Shown: positions 51,573 to 61,006 of the stretch, one piece after another
How positions within the stretch are numbered: the first letter of the stretch is position 1
Layout of the letters: every line of letters begins with the position of its first letter
Source: JANFXS01 sp022791155
Lineage (GTDB): Bacteria > Bacillota > Clostridia > Lachnospirales > Anaerotignaceae
Length of the DNA: 64,000 bases
Direction of reading: 5' to 3'
NCBI GenBank assembly: GCA_949743895.1
Contig: CATJUX010000073.1
Coordinates: 1-64,000 of the forward strand
Program-made: the position numbers and the translations under genes
Notes under the pieces: generated by a model
What the model was told of the DNA's origin: nothing
Databases searched by the model: none
Seen by the model: the letters and a program-made list of their open reading frames with translations, nothing else

Positions 51573-52325
51573 TTAATATTTTCCATACTTGATTTCAATG
51601 AGCGTGAGCCCTTGCGGGCCCGCCGTTTTTCCGGCTTTTGTTCTGTCTTTGCCCTCAAGAATTTCTCTCACGCTTTCACGTGTCATTTTGCCCTCTCCAA
51701 CCATCATGAGAGTTCCAGCTATTATCCTCACCATGTTATAGAGAAATCCGTCTCCTGTCACTTTGATTATAACAAACGGTTCATGCCTCGAAACAGAAAT
51801 GTCAAAAATTGTTCTTTCAGTTGTTTTAACGGTCATGCCGCTTGCGGCAAAGGCTTTGAAATCGTGGGTTCCTTTGAGCTCTTGCGCCGCTTCGTTCATG
51901 GCTATTATATCCAAATTGTTGTGATTAAATTCAGAAAAATTCCTAAAAACAGGGTTTCTATATTTCGCATTATATATTTTATATTCATATGTTTTTTGAA
52001 CACAGTCATATTGAGGGTGAAATCCACGGTCAACCTCAACAGCATCCAAAACCGCAATGTCCTCTGGCAAAAAAGAATGAAGCGCCAAAGGAAATTTCTC
52101 TGTCGGCACAGTTGTGTCAACTTCAATGAGCGCCCTTTGGCCAAAAGCATGAACGCCTCTGTCAGTTCTGCTTGCCCCAACACATCTTATATCCTCTCCA
52201 AAAAATTCGGACAGCCCTTTTTCAAGCGCTTCCTGCACAGTTATCTGATTCTTCCCAGCCTGCATTTGCCAGCCATAATATCGGCTTCCATCATATGCCA
52301 CTGTGAGCAATATTCTTCTTTTCAA
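51573..52325 (-). CDS. truA: tRNA pseudouridine(38-40) synthase TruA
   Basis: 250 residues. The catalytic aspartate is D55 in ASRTDRGVHAFGQ. The start RRILLTVAYDGSRYYGWQMQ and the later FLYNMVRIIAGTLM are typical. It makes pseudouridine in the anticodon arm of tRNAs. It closes the ecfA1-ecfA2-ecfT-truA run, a conserved order in Clostridia. The gap to ecfT is 1 bp. Confidence 0.97.
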   Translation of the reverse strand: MKRRILLTVAYDGSRYYGWQMQAGKNQITVQEALEKGLSEFFGEDIRCVGASRTDRGVHAFGQRALIEVDTTVPTEKFPLALHSFLPEDIAVLDAVEVDRGFHPQYDCVQKTYEYKIYNAKYRNPVFRNFSEFNHNNLDIIAMNEAAQELKGTHDFKAFAASGMTVKTTERTIFDISVSRHEPFVIIKVTGDGFLYNMVRIIAGTLMMVGEGKMTRESVREILEGKDRTKAGKTAGPQGLTLIEIKYGKY

Positions 52326-52326
52326 A

Positions 52327-53130
52327 CTAAAGCACCACCATCAAAACAGCTGTAACAGCAACATAAACACAAAGCACAGCCGCCGCTGCATAATCCAATT
52401 TATGAAACCTCATTTCGTTCATTCTTGTGCGCCCGCCCCCGCCGCTATAGCATCTTGCCTCCATTGCCATGGCAAGCTCATCAGCACGGCGGAAGGCCGA
52501 AATGAAAAGCGGCACAAGTATCGGAACAAGGCTTTTGGCCTTTTGAAACAGGTTTCCCGTTTCAAAGTCTGCCCCGCGCGCCTGTTGCGCTTTCATGATT
52601 TTGTCAGTTTCATCAAGGAGTGTTGGTATGAACCTAAGCGCAATTGTCATCATCATGGCTATTTCATGATATGGAACACCTATTTTTCCAAATGGTTTGA
52701 GGAGATATTCCATGCCGTCTGTGAGCTGTATGGGCGTTGTGGTGAGCGTCAAAAGAGATGAACTCACTATGAGCATAACAAGCCTCACAACCATTTTAAC
52801 CGCCATATAAACCCCTTCAAGCGTTATGCTGAACCAGCCAAGCTGATATATCACACTTTCGCCCTTTGCCGTCAAAAGGTTGATGACAGCTGTCAAAATT
52901 ATTATAACCATAATGCTTTTTATTCCCTTAAGCATGAAATTTAACGGAACCTTTGACAGTGCTATGACCGCTGCAAGCGAAGCTATTGAAAATGCATATG
53001 TATATATATCGTTTATAACAAAAAGACATATCACATAAACAAACATGGCAACTATTTTGAAGCGCGAATCAAGGCTGTGTATGAGCGAACTTGTTGTATA
53101 ATACTGACCAATTGTAATGTCTCTAATCAT
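52327..53130 (-). CDS. ecfT: energy-coupling factor transporter transmembrane protein EcfT
   Basis: 267 residues with five or more membrane helices. Two coupling motifs are AQQARGADF and AMEARCYSGG; they contact the two ATPases. EcfT with EcfA1 and EcfA2 forms the shared motor for vitamin S components such as the one at 11906-12433. The start is ATG 53130, with GGGGTGG upstream, overlapping the ecfA2 end by 8 bp. Position after rplQ is typical. Confidence 0.95.
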   Translation of the reverse strand: MIRDITIGQYYTTSSLIHSLDSRFKIVAMFVYVICLFVINDIYTYAFSIASLAAVIALSKVPLNFMLKGIKSIMVIIILTAVINLLTAKGESVIYQLGWFSITLEGVYMAVKMVVRLVMLIVSSSLLTLTTTPIQLTDGMEYLLKPFGKIGVPYHEIAMMMTIALRFIPTLLDETDKIMKAQQARGADFETGNLFQKAKSLVPILVPLFISAFRRADELAMAMEARCYSGGGGRTRMNEMRFHKLDYAAAAVLCVYVAVTAVLMVVL

Positions 53131-53986
53131 TTTTTGCCACCCCATTCAGAAGCTTATACAAAACTTTTGTGGCGTCTTCAACTGTGAAAACGTCAGCGGG
53201 AACTTCCACGCCCCTTTTTTTCAGCCCTTTCATCACATAGCTGATTTGGGGCGCCGCCAAACCAATTTTTTCAAGCAAATCAACCTGTGCAAAAACTTCT
53301 TTAACAGTTCCCGAAAGCGCCACTTTGCCCTTGTGCATAACAATTATCCTTTCAGCAAGCTTTGCCACATCTTCCATGCTGTGCGAAACAAGTATAACCG
53401 TTATTCCAAGCTTTTTGTGCATGTGGCTTATCGCTTCAAGAATCTCGTCACGCCCCTTTGGATCAAGGCCGGCCGTTGGCTCATCAAGCACAAGAACTTC
53501 AGGGTTCATGGCCAAAATCCCGGCTATGGCCACACGCCTTTTTTGTCCGCCGCTCAGTTCGAAAGGCGATTTTTCAAACATGTCTTCGTCTATTCCAACT
53601 GTTTTAAGCGCCTCGCGCGCCCTTCTGTCAATTTCATTTTCATCAAGTCCAAGATTAAGCGGCCCATAGCACACATCTTTATAAACAGTCATCTCAAACA
53701 GCTGATGTTCAGGATATTGAAAAACAAGTCCAACTTTTTGTCGAATGCTTTTCAAACGGCTTTTGTCACTGTTTATGTCAACTCCATTGATAAATATCTC
53801 GCCGCTTGTCGGCTTAACAATGGCATTCAAATGTTGTATAAGTGTTGATTTTCCGCTCCCTGTGTGCCCTATAAGCCCTATAAATTCACCGTCTGCTATT
53901 TCAATGTCAACATCATCAAGGGCCGTTTTTGCCATAGCCGTGCCCTCGTTGTAGACATGTTTCAAATGATTGATTTTAATTGGCAT
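53123..53986 (-). CDS. ecfA2: energy-coupling factor transporter ATPase EcfA2
   Basis: 287 residues. Walker A is GHTGSGKST (about 37-45), the Q-loop is [13 protein letters not shown], the signature is [13 protein letters not shown], and Walker B is [12 protein letters not shown]. The C-terminal region is the ECF-specific extension. The FQYPEHQLF motif marks this as the EcfA2-type subunit. GGTGGAAGC precedes ATG 53986. It overlaps ecfA1 by 25 bp, so translation is coupled. Confidence 0.95.
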   Translation of the reverse strand: MPIKINHLKHVYNEGTAMAKTALDDVDIEIADGEFIGLIGHTGSGKSTLIQHLNAIVKPTSGEIFINGVDINSDKSRLKSIRQKVGLVFQYPEHQLFEMTVYKDVCYGPLNLGLDENEIDRRAREALKTVGIDEDMFEKSPFELSGGQKRRVAIAGILAMNPEVLVLDEPTAGLDPKGRDEILEAISHMHKKLGITVILVSHSMEDVAKLAERIIVMHKGKVALSGTVKEVFAQVDLLEKIGLAAPQISYVMKGLKKRGVEVPADVFTVEDATKVLYKLLNGVAKND

Positions 53987-54843
53987 ATCGCTTCCACCAT
54001 TTCCTCTGCTGTAAGTATGTCCGCCGGAATGTCTATTCCCAATTTTCTCAAATTATATGCTGTCTCCGTTGCCTGAGGCACGTCAAGGCCATATCTTTTC
54101 AATGTGTCAACCTGAACAAGAACTTCCCTTGGCGTTCCTTCCATGACAACGTTTCCATCGTCAATGACAATCACTCTGTCGGCGTCAACGGTTTCTTCCA
54201 TATAATGGGTTATCAAAACAATTGTTATTCCCTCCTGACGATTGAGGCGTTTGACTGTTTCTATAACATCTTTTCGGCCCACAGGATCAAGCATTGCCGT
54301 TGGTTCATCCAAAATGATGCATTCTGGCTTCATTGCCAATATTCCGGCTATGGCTATGCGCTGTTTTTGCCCGCCGCTCAGCTTGCTTGGAGTGTGGTTT
54401 TTGAATTCGCTCATTCCAACAGTTTGAAGCGCTTCGTCAACTCTTTTGCGAATCTCTGCTGGCTCCACACCCAAATTTTCTGGCCCAAACGCCACATCCT
54501 CCTCAACTATTGTGGCCACAATTTGATTGTCAGGATTTTGAAAAACCATTCCCGCACTTTGGCGTATCTTCCAAACCAGTTCATCATCTCTTGTGTCAAA
54601 ACCATTCACAATGATGACGCCATCCGTCGGCTTGATCAGTGCATTGATATGCTTCGCAAATGTGGATTTTCCACTTCCATTGTGTCCAAGAACAGCAACA
54701 AATGAGCCTTTCTCAATTTCAATGTCAATGCCGTTGAGCGCGATTATTGATTCAGTTTTTGTTTCACCGCCAATTTCAAATGTCCTTTTATATTCATATT
54801 TCAATTTTTCAGCTTTTATCATTGGCTCCATAAGCTCACCCAT
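53962..54843 (-). CDS. ecfA1: energy-coupling factor transporter ATPase EcfA1
   Basis: 293 residues from ATG 54843; ATG 54831 (closer to GGGTGA) and ATG 54822 are possible. Walker A is [13 protein letters not shown], the Q-loop is [20 protein letters not shown], the signature is [13 protein letters not shown] and Walker B is [12 protein letters not shown]. The FQNPDNQ motif is typical of EcfA1. The partner genes follow directly, and rplQ is upstream. Confidence 0.94.
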   Translation of the reverse strand: MGELMEPMIKAEKLKYEYKRTFEIGGETKTESIIALNGIDIEIEKGSFVAVLGHNGSGKSTFAKHINALIKPTDGVIIVNGFDTRDDELVWKIRQSAGMVFQNPDNQIVATIVEEDVAFGPENLGVEPAEIRKRVDEALQTVGMSEFKNHTPSKLSGGQKQRIAIAGILAMKPECIILDEPTAMLDPVGRKDVIETVKRLNRQEGITIVLITHYMEETVDADRVIVIDDGNVVMEGTPREVLVQVDTLKRYGLDVPQATETAYNLRKLGIDIPADILTAEEMVEAICQLKSII

Positions 54844-54951
54844 TATGAATAATATCCCCAAAACCAAAAACATGCAAAATTTATGTCTTTTATTAAGCCG
54901 CTCTTGTCTCAAGCCCGTTTAACAAAAAATATAAATATCCCAAAAATCTGC

Positions 54952-54983
54952 AAATGGGGACTAAGCCCCCTTAATCCCCATTT
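54952..54983. terminator. hairpin between rplQ and ecfA1
   Basis: AAATGGGGA (54952-54960) pairs with TCCCCATTT (54975-54983) around a 14-nt loop. It lies about 200 bp downstream of rplQ on the minus strand, in front of ecfA1. The T tail is weak (GCAGATTTTTGG). It could be a weak terminator or an attenuator that reduces ecf expression. Confidence 0.5.
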
Positions 54984-55186
54984 ATCATTTCAACAAAATA
55001 TTTTATATAACATGTATACAACAAAGTTTTGTTTTCATGCAAAACGCTCCATGCAACCAACATTCAACAACACAGGTTCGTTCATGTTCAGAAGTCACAC
55101 AAAGCTGCACTATAGTGCTTATGATGTACAGAAGTTTTTATGCACTAAAAAACCTTAATTCTTATCTTCAACAAAAAAGGGTCAAA

Positions 55187-55729
55187 TTAAACAAGTTCCA
55201 AAACAACCATTTCAGCCGCATCGCCCTTGCGTGGGCCAATTTTAATTATTCTTGTGTATCCGCCTTTGCGTGAAACATATTTAGGTGCAATCTCATCAAA
55301 AAGCTTTGCGCACATGTCAACCTCTTTGGAGAGTTTTCTAACTTTTTTGTTGTCTTTTGGAACTTCCGTCACAGGATAAAGATATGCAAGCATTTTTCTT
55401 CTTGCATTAAGTCTTGAGGGATTGTCTTTTTTGATTGTTTTCTTAACTTCGTCATAAACTGTAACTTTTTTCCCATTCACAACCTCTTTAACACGTTTGC
55501 CGTTGGCATCTTTTCTTGGAACTTTGGCTGTGACCTCAACTTCTGTGAAGTTATCTTTTTCTTTCACAGCAAGTGTAATCATTTTTTCAGCAATTCTTCT
55601 CACTTCTTTAGCCCTTGTGTCCGTTGTTGTGATTTTTCCGTGATACAAAAGGTTTGTGACCTGATTTCTCAAGAGCGCTTTTCTCTGAGAAGAAGTTTTT
55701 CCAAGTTTTCTATATCCTGATGCAGTCAT
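55187..55729 (-). CDS. rplQ: 50S ribosomal protein L17 (extended form)
   Basis: 180 residues, where most bacteria have about 120. The conserved parts [24 protein letters not shown] (about 10-33, split motif) and the C-terminal [25 protein letters not shown] are intact. The extra 55-60 residues lie in the middle (about 60-120, Lys-rich [20 protein letters not shown]). The same insertion is common in Lachnospirales. L17 lies near the exit tunnel of the 50S. GGAGG precedes the ATG. Confidence 0.95.
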   Translation of the reverse strand: MTASGYRKLGKTSSQRKALLRNQVTNLLYHGKITTTDTRAKEVRRIAEKMITLAVKEKDNFTEVEVTAKVPRKDANGKRVKEVVNGKKVTVYDEVKKTIKKDNPSRLNARRKMLAYLYPVTEVPKDNKKVRKLSKEVDMCAKLFDEIAPKYVSRKGGYTRIIKIGPRKGDAAEMVVLELV

Positions 55730-55752
55730 AATTAATATCCTCCTAATATGAC

Positions 55753-55809
55753 GCAGAGTTTAACCCATTGAAACCGCGCCTTCGGTCTTATGTTTCAATG
55801 CAGCTCTGC
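55753..55809 (-). promoter_or_regulatory. structured intercistronic element between rpoA and rplQ
   Basis: On the minus strand GCAGAG pairs with CTCTGC as a closing stem (55809-55804 with 55758-55753). Inside, CATTGAAAC pairs with GTTTCAATG (55800-55792 with 55774-55766) around an apical loop. No T run follows. It occupies the gap between rpoA and rplQ and may mark mRNA processing or control of rplQ. Confidence 0.6.
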
Positions 55810-55839
55810 CCGCTTTTTCATTGTTTACATTTTTAACAG

Positions 55840-56799
55840 TCACTCGTCGCCTGGCCTTAGTGCAAGTCCCAGTTCGGCCATTTTGTTAAGCACTTCTTCC
55901 AAAGACTTGCGGCCCAAATTGCGCACTTTCATCATTTCTTCTTCAGTTTTGCTGGCCAAGTCTTCAACTGTGTTGATTCCGGCACGTTTAAGGCAATTGT
56001 AGGAACGAACAGAAAGATCCAGCTCCTCAATGCTCATTTCAAGAACTTTCTCTTTTTTGCCCTCTTCCTTTTCAACCATAATTTCAGTGTTTTTGGCGTT
56101 TTCAGAAAGATCCACAAAAAGATTGAGATGTTCGTTCAAAATTTTGGCGCCATAACTAACCGCATCATCAGGCGTTATGGTTCCATTGGTCCATACTTCA
56201 AGGGTGAGTTTGTCATAATCGGTGATTTGTCCAACTCTTGTGTTCTCAACAAGGAAGTTAACTCTCCTCACAGGCGTGTATATAGAGTCCACAGGCAACA
56301 TTCCAATAGGCTGATCCTCTTTTTTGTTTTTGTCACCGCCCTCATATCCGCGGCCCCTTTTGATTGTGATTTCCATATAAAGCTTACTGTTGGAGCCACC
56401 GCTCAATGTTGCTATGTGGTGATCCGGGTTCATTATTTCAATGTCGCTGTCGGCTTTAATATCCGATCCCTTCACTTCGCCTTCGCCCTCAACGTCGATG
56501 TAGGCCACTTTTGGTTCTAAGCTGTCGCTGGTGTTCTTAATTGCCAGCCCCTTGAGGTTAAGAATAATTTCTGTCACATCTTCCTTAACTCCCGCCACAG
56601 TGCTGAACTCGTGCAAAACTCCGTCAATTTTGACATTGCTCACAGCAACGCCGGGCAATGAAGAAAGAAGGATTCGTCTGAGAGAATTTCCAAGTGTTGT
56701 TCCATATCCTCTTTCAAGGGGCTCCACAACAAAACGTCCATATGTTCCGTCTTGCGCCATTTCAGCAATTTCAATGCGAGGTTTCTCAAACTCGAACAC
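55840..56799 (-). CDS. rpoA: DNA-directed RNA polymerase subunit alpha
   Basis: 319 residues. The N-terminal assembly domain (about 1-230) includes [29 protein letters not shown] (split signature, about 22-50). A linker rich in Glu and Lys is followed by the C-terminal domain (about 255-315) with [17 protein letters not shown] and [14 protein letters not shown]. The start is GTG 56799 behind GGGGAGG; the longer frame starts upstream without support. It follows rpsD only after an unusual 480-bp gap. Confidence 0.97.
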   Translation of the reverse strand: MFEFEKPRIEIAEMAQDGTYGRFVVEPLERGYGTTLGNSLRRILLSSLPGVAVSNVKIDGVLHEFSTVAGVKEDVTEIILNLKGLAIKNTSDSLEPKVAYIDVEGEGEVKGSDIKADSDIEIMNPDHHIATLSGGSNSKLYMEITIKRGRGYEGGDKNKKEDQPIGMLPVDSIYTPVRRVNFLVENTRVGQITDYDKLTLEVWTNGTITPDDAVSYGAKILNEHLNLFVDLSENAKNTEIMVEKEEGKKEKVLEMSIEELDLSVRSYNCLKRAGINTVEDLASKTEEEMMKVRNLGRKSLEEVLNKMAELGLALRPGDE

Positions 56800-57281
56800 T
56801 ATAAAACCTCCCCTATGGATTAGTAGCCGCTGCTGCGGCATAGTTAAACTTCGCAAAACAGGCAAAATTTTCCACTAAATTGGCGGAAACTCAACCTGTT
56901 TTGCTGCTTGGCTGTAACCTCATGACATTTTTTGCAGAAATATAATTTTCCAAAAATCATGTCACATAAAAATATATCACAAACCAATGTTAAAAACAAA
57001 CATTTCAATTTGTTCCAAGCTCACAGCGCTGAAATTTCAGTGTGTTTTGATTAAAACTTTTCAAAATGTGTCATTTCAGTGCTTTCAATGAGCTTTTTTC
57101 GTTTTTGCAATCCATTTCCATGGCTTGCTTTCAACATCATGCCAAATTTTTGGCGTTTCAGAAAAAGTTTTTCTCGTTTTTGAAAAAAATGCTTGCCAAA
57201 AAAATTTTTTGATGTTTAAATAAGGAATTAAGTGCCCACGCCATTTTTGTGAAGCGTGGGAACCTAAATCCAATATTTTCA
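56800..57281 (-). promoter_or_regulatory. long structured gap between rpsD and rpoA
   Basis: About 480 bp, where most operons have under 100. It contains GCAAAACAGG/CCTGTTTTGC (56853-56904) with an inner stem, a GCCGC-TGCT-GCGGC hairpin (56826-56840) and a CCCACGC/GCGTGGG hairpin (57235-57260) soon after the rpsD stop. A 65-codon frame at 57085-57282 starts inside the rpsD stop region and reads like non-coding sequence. I infer a leader or attenuator, or a separate promoter for rpoA. Confidence 0.5.
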
Positions 57282-57884
57282 TTATTTTGAATAGAGCTCT
57301 ACAATGAATGTTTCCTCAACAGGGACATCAATCTGCGCTCTTTGTGGCCTTGCCACAACACTGCCGCTCAATCCGTCATGGTTTGCTGACAACCATTCTG
57401 GAACAATTCTTGACTCTGTAACTTCAAGAATGTCTTTATATCTCTGAGCGTTCTTAAATTTTTCTTTAACTTCAACTGTGTCTCCAATTCTAAGCTGATA
57501 TGAAGGAATGTCAACAGGCTTTCCGTTAACAAGCACATGTTTGTGGCGGACAATTTGTCTTGCTTCTTTTCTTGTCCGGCCATATCCAAGCCTGAACATA
57601 ACATTGTCAAGTCTGAGTTCAAGAAGAATAAGTAAGTTTTCACCAGGGATACCCTCTTTTTTGGCCATTTTAACAGCCTTTGCATAGTATCCTCTGAACT
57701 GTTTTTCAAGCACGCCATATATGAATTTGGCTTTCTGTTTTTCTCTCATCTGAAGGCCATACTCACTGATTTTTCTTCTTGTGTTCTGTGGTTGCTTTTT
57801 AGATTTTTTTGCGATTCCTAAATATATCGGATCAAGATCCAAAGACCTGCATCTTTTAAGAACTGGTACCATATCTCTTGCCAT
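57282..57884 (-). CDS. rpsD: 30S ribosomal protein S4
   Basis: 200 residues. The start MARDMVPVLKRCRSLDLDP is followed by the body and the S4 RNA-binding domain (about 90-155) with RLDNVMFRLGYGRTRKEARQ (20-residue core) and VLVNGKPVDIPSYQL. It is an early 16S-binding protein. It lacks the zinc-binding cysteines of some S4 proteins. It lies 20 bp after rpsK. Confidence 0.98.
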   Translation of the reverse strand: MARDMVPVLKRCRSLDLDPIYLGIAKKSKKQPQNTRRKISEYGLQMREKQKAKFIYGVLEKQFRGYYAKAVKMAKKEGIPGENLLILLELRLDNVMFRLGYGRTRKEARQIVRHKHVLVNGKPVDIPSYQLRIGDTVEVKEKFKNAQRYKDILEVTESRIVPEWLSANHDGLSGSVVARPQRAQIDVPVEETFIVELYSK

Positions 57885-57904
57885 TTAACTGAACACCTCC
57901 TAAA

Positions 57905-58306
57905 TTAGACTCTTCTGCGTTTTGGCGGTCTGCATCCATTGTGCGGAACCGGTGTAACGTCTTTAATCATTGTAACGCTGAGTCCGGCCGCCTGAAGGGC
58001 ACGGATTGCCGCCTCGCGTCCGCTTCCCGGGCCTTTAACAAAAACTTCAACGCTTTTAAGGCCAAAATCCGAACATGCTTGAGCCGCTGTGTCAGCTGCC
58101 ATTTGAGCAGCGTAAGGAGTTGATTTTCTTGAGCCTCTGAAGCCAAGCTGGCCCGCGCTTGCCCATGAAAGAGCGTTTCCGGCTGTATCGGTGATTGTTA
58201 CAATTGTATTATTAAAGGTAGACTGAATGTGAGCCTGACCGCGTTCAACATGTTTTTTGTCACGACGTCTGCGTGTGGTTGCTTTTTTAACAGCTTTCTT
58301 TGCCAT
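57905..58306 (-). CDS. rpsK: 30S ribosomal protein S11
   Basis: 133 residues. The start is Lys/Arg-rich. The conserved core [25 protein letters not shown]-type segment ([20 protein letters not shown]) and the C-terminal [19 protein letters not shown] are all present. It forms part of the mRNA platform of the 30S subunit. Confidence 0.98.
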   Translation of the reverse strand: MAKKAVKKATTRRRRDKKHVERGQAHIQSTFNNTIVTITDTAGNALSWASAGQLGFRGSRKSTPYAAQMAADTAAQACSDFGLKSVEVFVKGPGSGREAAIRALQAAGLSVTMIKDVTPVPHNGCRPPKRRRV

Positions 58307-58328
58307 TTTGCAATTGCCCTCCTCTTAC

Positions 58329-58697
58329 TTATTTCTTTTTGTTTGCAACTGTTTTTCTTGGGCCCTTTCTTGTGCGGGCGTTTGTTTTTGTTTTCTGTCC
58401 TCTCACCGGAAGGCCCTTTCTGTGGCGGATTCCTCTGTAACAGCCAATTTCCACAAGACGCTTAATGTTAAGGGCTATCTCCCTTCTCAAATCGCCTTCA
58501 ACCTTTTGTGAGCCGTCGATAATCTCACGGATTTTAGAAACTTCCTCGTCTGTCAGATCTCTAACTCTCGTGTCCGGGTTAACGCCGGCTTCTTTCAATA
58601 TTCTGTTAGCGCTTGAACGGCCAATGCCAAAAACATAAGTAAGGCCAATTTCAACGCGTTTTTCTCTTGGTAAATCTACACCAGCGATACGTGCCAT
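58329..58697 (-). CDS. rpsM: 30S ribosomal protein S13
   Basis: 122 residues. [20 protein letters not shown] at the start, the [11 protein letters not shown] segment and the C-terminal [20 protein letters not shown] are diagnostic. It contacts tRNA and the 50S head bridge. It follows rpmJ by a 155-bp gap and is 22 bp from rpsK. Confidence 0.98.
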   Translation of the reverse strand: MARIAGVDLPREKRVEIGLTYVFGIGRSSANRILKEAGVNPDTRVRDLTDEEVSKIREIIDGSQKVEGDLRREIALNIKRLVEIGCYRGIRHRKGLPVRGQKTKTNARTRKGPRKTVANKKK

Positions 58698-58852
58698 GTG
58701 TAATTCGCACCTCCATTATATAATATAAATCAAATTCCAACCGAAATTTTTGCCCCCGCATGAAACAGAAATTCTGTCAGCCGCCTGCGGAAGCAGTTTC
58801 ATCCATTTTGCCTTCAAGGTTCAATGCACCTATATTAAGCCATAACATTAAA

Positions 58853-58966
58853 TCAGCCTTGTTTTTGTTTGTGTTTTGGGTTTTCACAAATAACCATAAC
58901 ACGGCCTTTTCTTTTGATTATCCTGCATTTTTCACACATTGGTTTTACAGATGGTCTAACCTTCAT
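58853..58966 (-). CDS. rpmJ: 50S ribosomal protein L36 (zinc form)
   Basis: 37 residues, too short for many gene finders. [20 protein letters not shown] and the later [13 protein letters not shown] give the complete zinc-binding set C11, C14, C27 and H32. AAAGGAGAAAG precedes ATG 58966. The position between infA and rpsM is the usual one. Confidence 0.97.
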   Translation of the reverse strand: MKVRPSVKPMCEKCRIIKRKGRVMVICENPKHKQKQG

Positions 58967-58992
58967 TGTGACTTTCTCCTTTCCAAATCTGC

Positions 58993-59211
58993 TTATTTCG
59001 CTCTCCAGATAATCCTGCCCTTTGTCAAGTCATAGGGAGACATCTCTATAAGCACTTTATCCCCCGGCAATATTCTGATAAAGTTCATGCGTAATTTTCC
59101 GGAGATGTGTGCTAAAATTTTGTGCCCATTTTCAAGTTCAACCTGGAACATGGCGTTAGGCAATTTTTCCAATACGGTTCCCTCAACCTCTATAACATCG
59201 TCTTTAGACAC
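58993..59211 (-). CDS. infA: translation initiation factor IF-1
   Basis: 72 residues forming one S1-type OB fold: [40 protein letters not shown] and [21 protein letters not shown]. It blocks the A site of the 30S subunit during initiation. It lies between the KOW protein gene and rpmJ. Confidence 0.98.
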   Translation of the reverse strand: MSKDDVIEVEGTVLEKLPNAMFQVELENGHKILAHISGKLRMNFIRILPGDKVLIEMSPYDLTKGRIIWRAK

Positions 59212-59225
59212 GCGTTAGAACCTCC

Positions 59226-59492
59226 TTAACTTCTTGCGCCAAAATTTTTCAGCGCTTTTCTTATATCCGAATTCAGTAAATAGCCGTTGTTTATAAGTCT
59301 ATCCCTTATTTCTTCACAGATATAATTGGTTTTTTGAACATGCTTGTTTTTTTTGCGTTTAGGATGTTCAAGGGTACGTTTCTTACCATCCGCCAAAATA
59401 AGATATTCCTTATCTATTGATAATACCACAAAAGGCAGAGTTTTGTCACGCCCACTTTTTGAATAAACCACTTGACCTTGGGTGTATTCCAT
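59226..59492 (-). CDS. KOW-domain RNA-binding protein
   Basis: 88 residues. The start YTQGQVVYSKSGRDKTLPFVVLSID and the later EYLILADGKKRTLEHPKRKK give an SH3-like KOW fold rich in basic residues. This small protein lies between map and infA in many Clostridia. Its target is presumed to be ribosomal RNA. There is no closer function. Confidence 0.85.
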   Translation of the reverse strand: MEYTQGQVVYSKSGRDKTLPFVVLSIDKEYLILADGKKRTLEHPKRKKNKHVQKTNYICEEIRDRLINNGYLLNSDIRKALKNFGARS

Positions 59493-59535
59493 TTCCGCTC
59501 ACCTCAAAACTGTGATTTTAATGCGACATCCCTCA

Positions 59536-60282
59536 TCATAAAGTAAGTATTTCCGGCTCGCCATCAGTAATTACAATAGTGTTTTCATAGTGCGCTGCAT
59601 TAAGCCCGTCAGCTGTGACAACTGTCCAGCCATCGTCAAGAACTCTTATTTTATAACTTCCAGCATTCACCATTGGCTCCACTGCCAGCGCCATGCCCTT
59701 TTGAAGTTTTGGCCCGCGCCCAATTTGTTTATAATTTGGAACCGCCGGATCCTCGTGCATGTCTTTGCCTATGCCATGGCCAACATAATCTCTCACAACT
59801 GAATAGCCATTGGCCTCAACATATCTTTGAACCGCCGCTGATATTTCATAAAGGTGGTTGCCGGATTTGGCAAATTTGATCCCCTCAAAAAAGCTTTGTT
59901 GTGTGACATCAATCAGTTTTTGATTTTCTTGTGAAATTTCACCAACCGCAAATGTTCTTGCACAATCACCATGAAAGCCTCCAATATACGAGCCCATGTC
60001 AACACTTATAATATCGCCGTTTTTAAGTTTTCTTAAACATGGAATGCCGTGAATAACCTCGTTGTTGACAGATGTACATATAGAAGCCGGAAAATCGTAA
60101 TATCCCTTGAAACTGGGAACAGCGCCTTTGCTTCTTATGAACTTTTCAGCTATCTGGTCAAGCTCCAAAGTTGTTATGCCCGGTTTAATTTCATTTTGAA
60201 GAATTTCGATGAGCTCTTTCAAAATGTTCCCTGACACACGCATTTTTTCAATTTGTTCCTCAGATTTTATAAATATTCCCAT
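59536..60282 (-). CDS. map: methionine aminopeptidase, type I
   Basis: 248 residues. The metal ligands are visible: DMGSYIGGFHGDCARTF (two Asp), the catalytic His in DYVGHGIGKDMHEDP, and the Glu in AVEPMV. It removes the first methionine from new proteins. The start is ATG 60282, which shares one base with the adk stop (TGATG). GGAGAG lies 8 bp upstream. Confidence 0.97.
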   Translation of the reverse strand: MGIFIKSEEQIEKMRVSGNILKELIEILQNEIKPGITTLELDQIAEKFIRSKGAVPSFKGYYDFPASICTSVNNEVIHGIPCLRKLKNGDIISVDMGSYIGGFHGDCARTFAVGEISQENQKLIDVTQQSFFEGIKFAKSGNHLYEISAAVQRYVEANGYSVVRDYVGHGIGKDMHEDPAVPNYKQIGRGPKLQKGMALAVEPMVNAGSYKIRVLDDGWTVVTADGLNAAHYENTIVITDGEPEILTL

Positions 60283-60920
60283 CAGGCGTTCTCTCCTAAT
60301 GCGGCACATATACTTTCAAACACTTTGTCGGCTTCTTTGAGTCCATCAACCTCAAAAAGATTTCCTTGTTTGTTGTAATATTCAACCAAAGGCTCACTTT
60401 GTGAATGGAATGTTTCCAGACGCGCTTTTCCTGCTTCAATTGTGTCGTCTTTGCGCTGTATAAGTTTTTCACCGCAAACATCACAAATTCCTTCAGTTTT
60501 TGAAGGCATAGATATTTTATTGTAAGAAGCTCCACATTTTGGGCATGTTTGACGTGCTGTGATTCTTTCAAGCATTACCTCGTCTGGGGCATTGATGTAA
60601 ATGGCTTTATCGATACCGCCCATAAGCTCATCAAGTTTTTGGGCCTGAACAACGGTTCGTGGAAACCCGTCCAATATGAATCCGTTTTTGCAGTCATCAG
60701 CTTTGATGCGCTCTTTCACAATGGCAATTATCATTTCATCTGAAACAAGGCCGCCGCTGTTCATAACGCTTTTAACCTGTTTCCCCAATTCCGTTCCCTT
60801 CGAAACTTCTTCTCTCAGCATATCTCCTGTGGATATGTAAGCAAGATTATATTTGGAAACAAGTTTCCTTGCCTGAGTGCCCTTGCCTGCTGCTGGGGCG
60901 CCAATAAGTACCAATTTCAT
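60282..60920 (-). CDS. adk: adenylate kinase (zinc-binding LID)
   Basis: 212 residues. The P-loop is GAPAAGKGTQ (about 7-16). IDGFPRTVVQA contains the conserved Arg. The LID domain has four cysteines (CPKC near 130, CDVC near 150) that bind zinc. It balances ATP, ADP and AMP. GGGGGAAAG precedes ATG 60920; the longer frame to 60944 has no support. Confidence 0.97.
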   Translation of the reverse strand: MKLVLIGAPAAGKGTQARKLVSKYNLAYISTGDMLREEVSKGTELGKQVKSVMNSGGLVSDEMIIAIVKERIKADDCKNGFILDGFPRTVVQAQKLDELMGGIDKAIYINAPDEVMLERITARQTCPKCGASYNKISMPSKTEGICDVCGEKLIQRKDDTIEAGKARLETFHSQSEPLVEYYNKQGNLFEVDGLKEADKVFESICAALGENA

Positions 60921-60967
60921 ATTACTTTCCCCCTTTTTAAGCAAATCAACGTGCTTTCAAACGCCTT

Positions 60968-60994
60968 GGGGGAATACATTTGTTTCATTCCCCC
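60968..60994 (-). terminator. hairpin between secY and adk
   Basis: GGGGGAAT (60968-60975) pairs with ATTCCCCC (60987-60994) around an 11-nt loop. There is no T run on the minus strand. It may slow transcription or protect the transcript end after secY. Confidence 0.45.
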
Positions 60995-61006
60995 GGCTGC
61001 TTGATC

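Noticed and set aside
57085..57282. 65-codon frame between rpsD and rpoA
   Set aside because: It starts in the rpsD stop region, includes the CCCACGC/GCGTGGG hairpin, and has no family resemblance.
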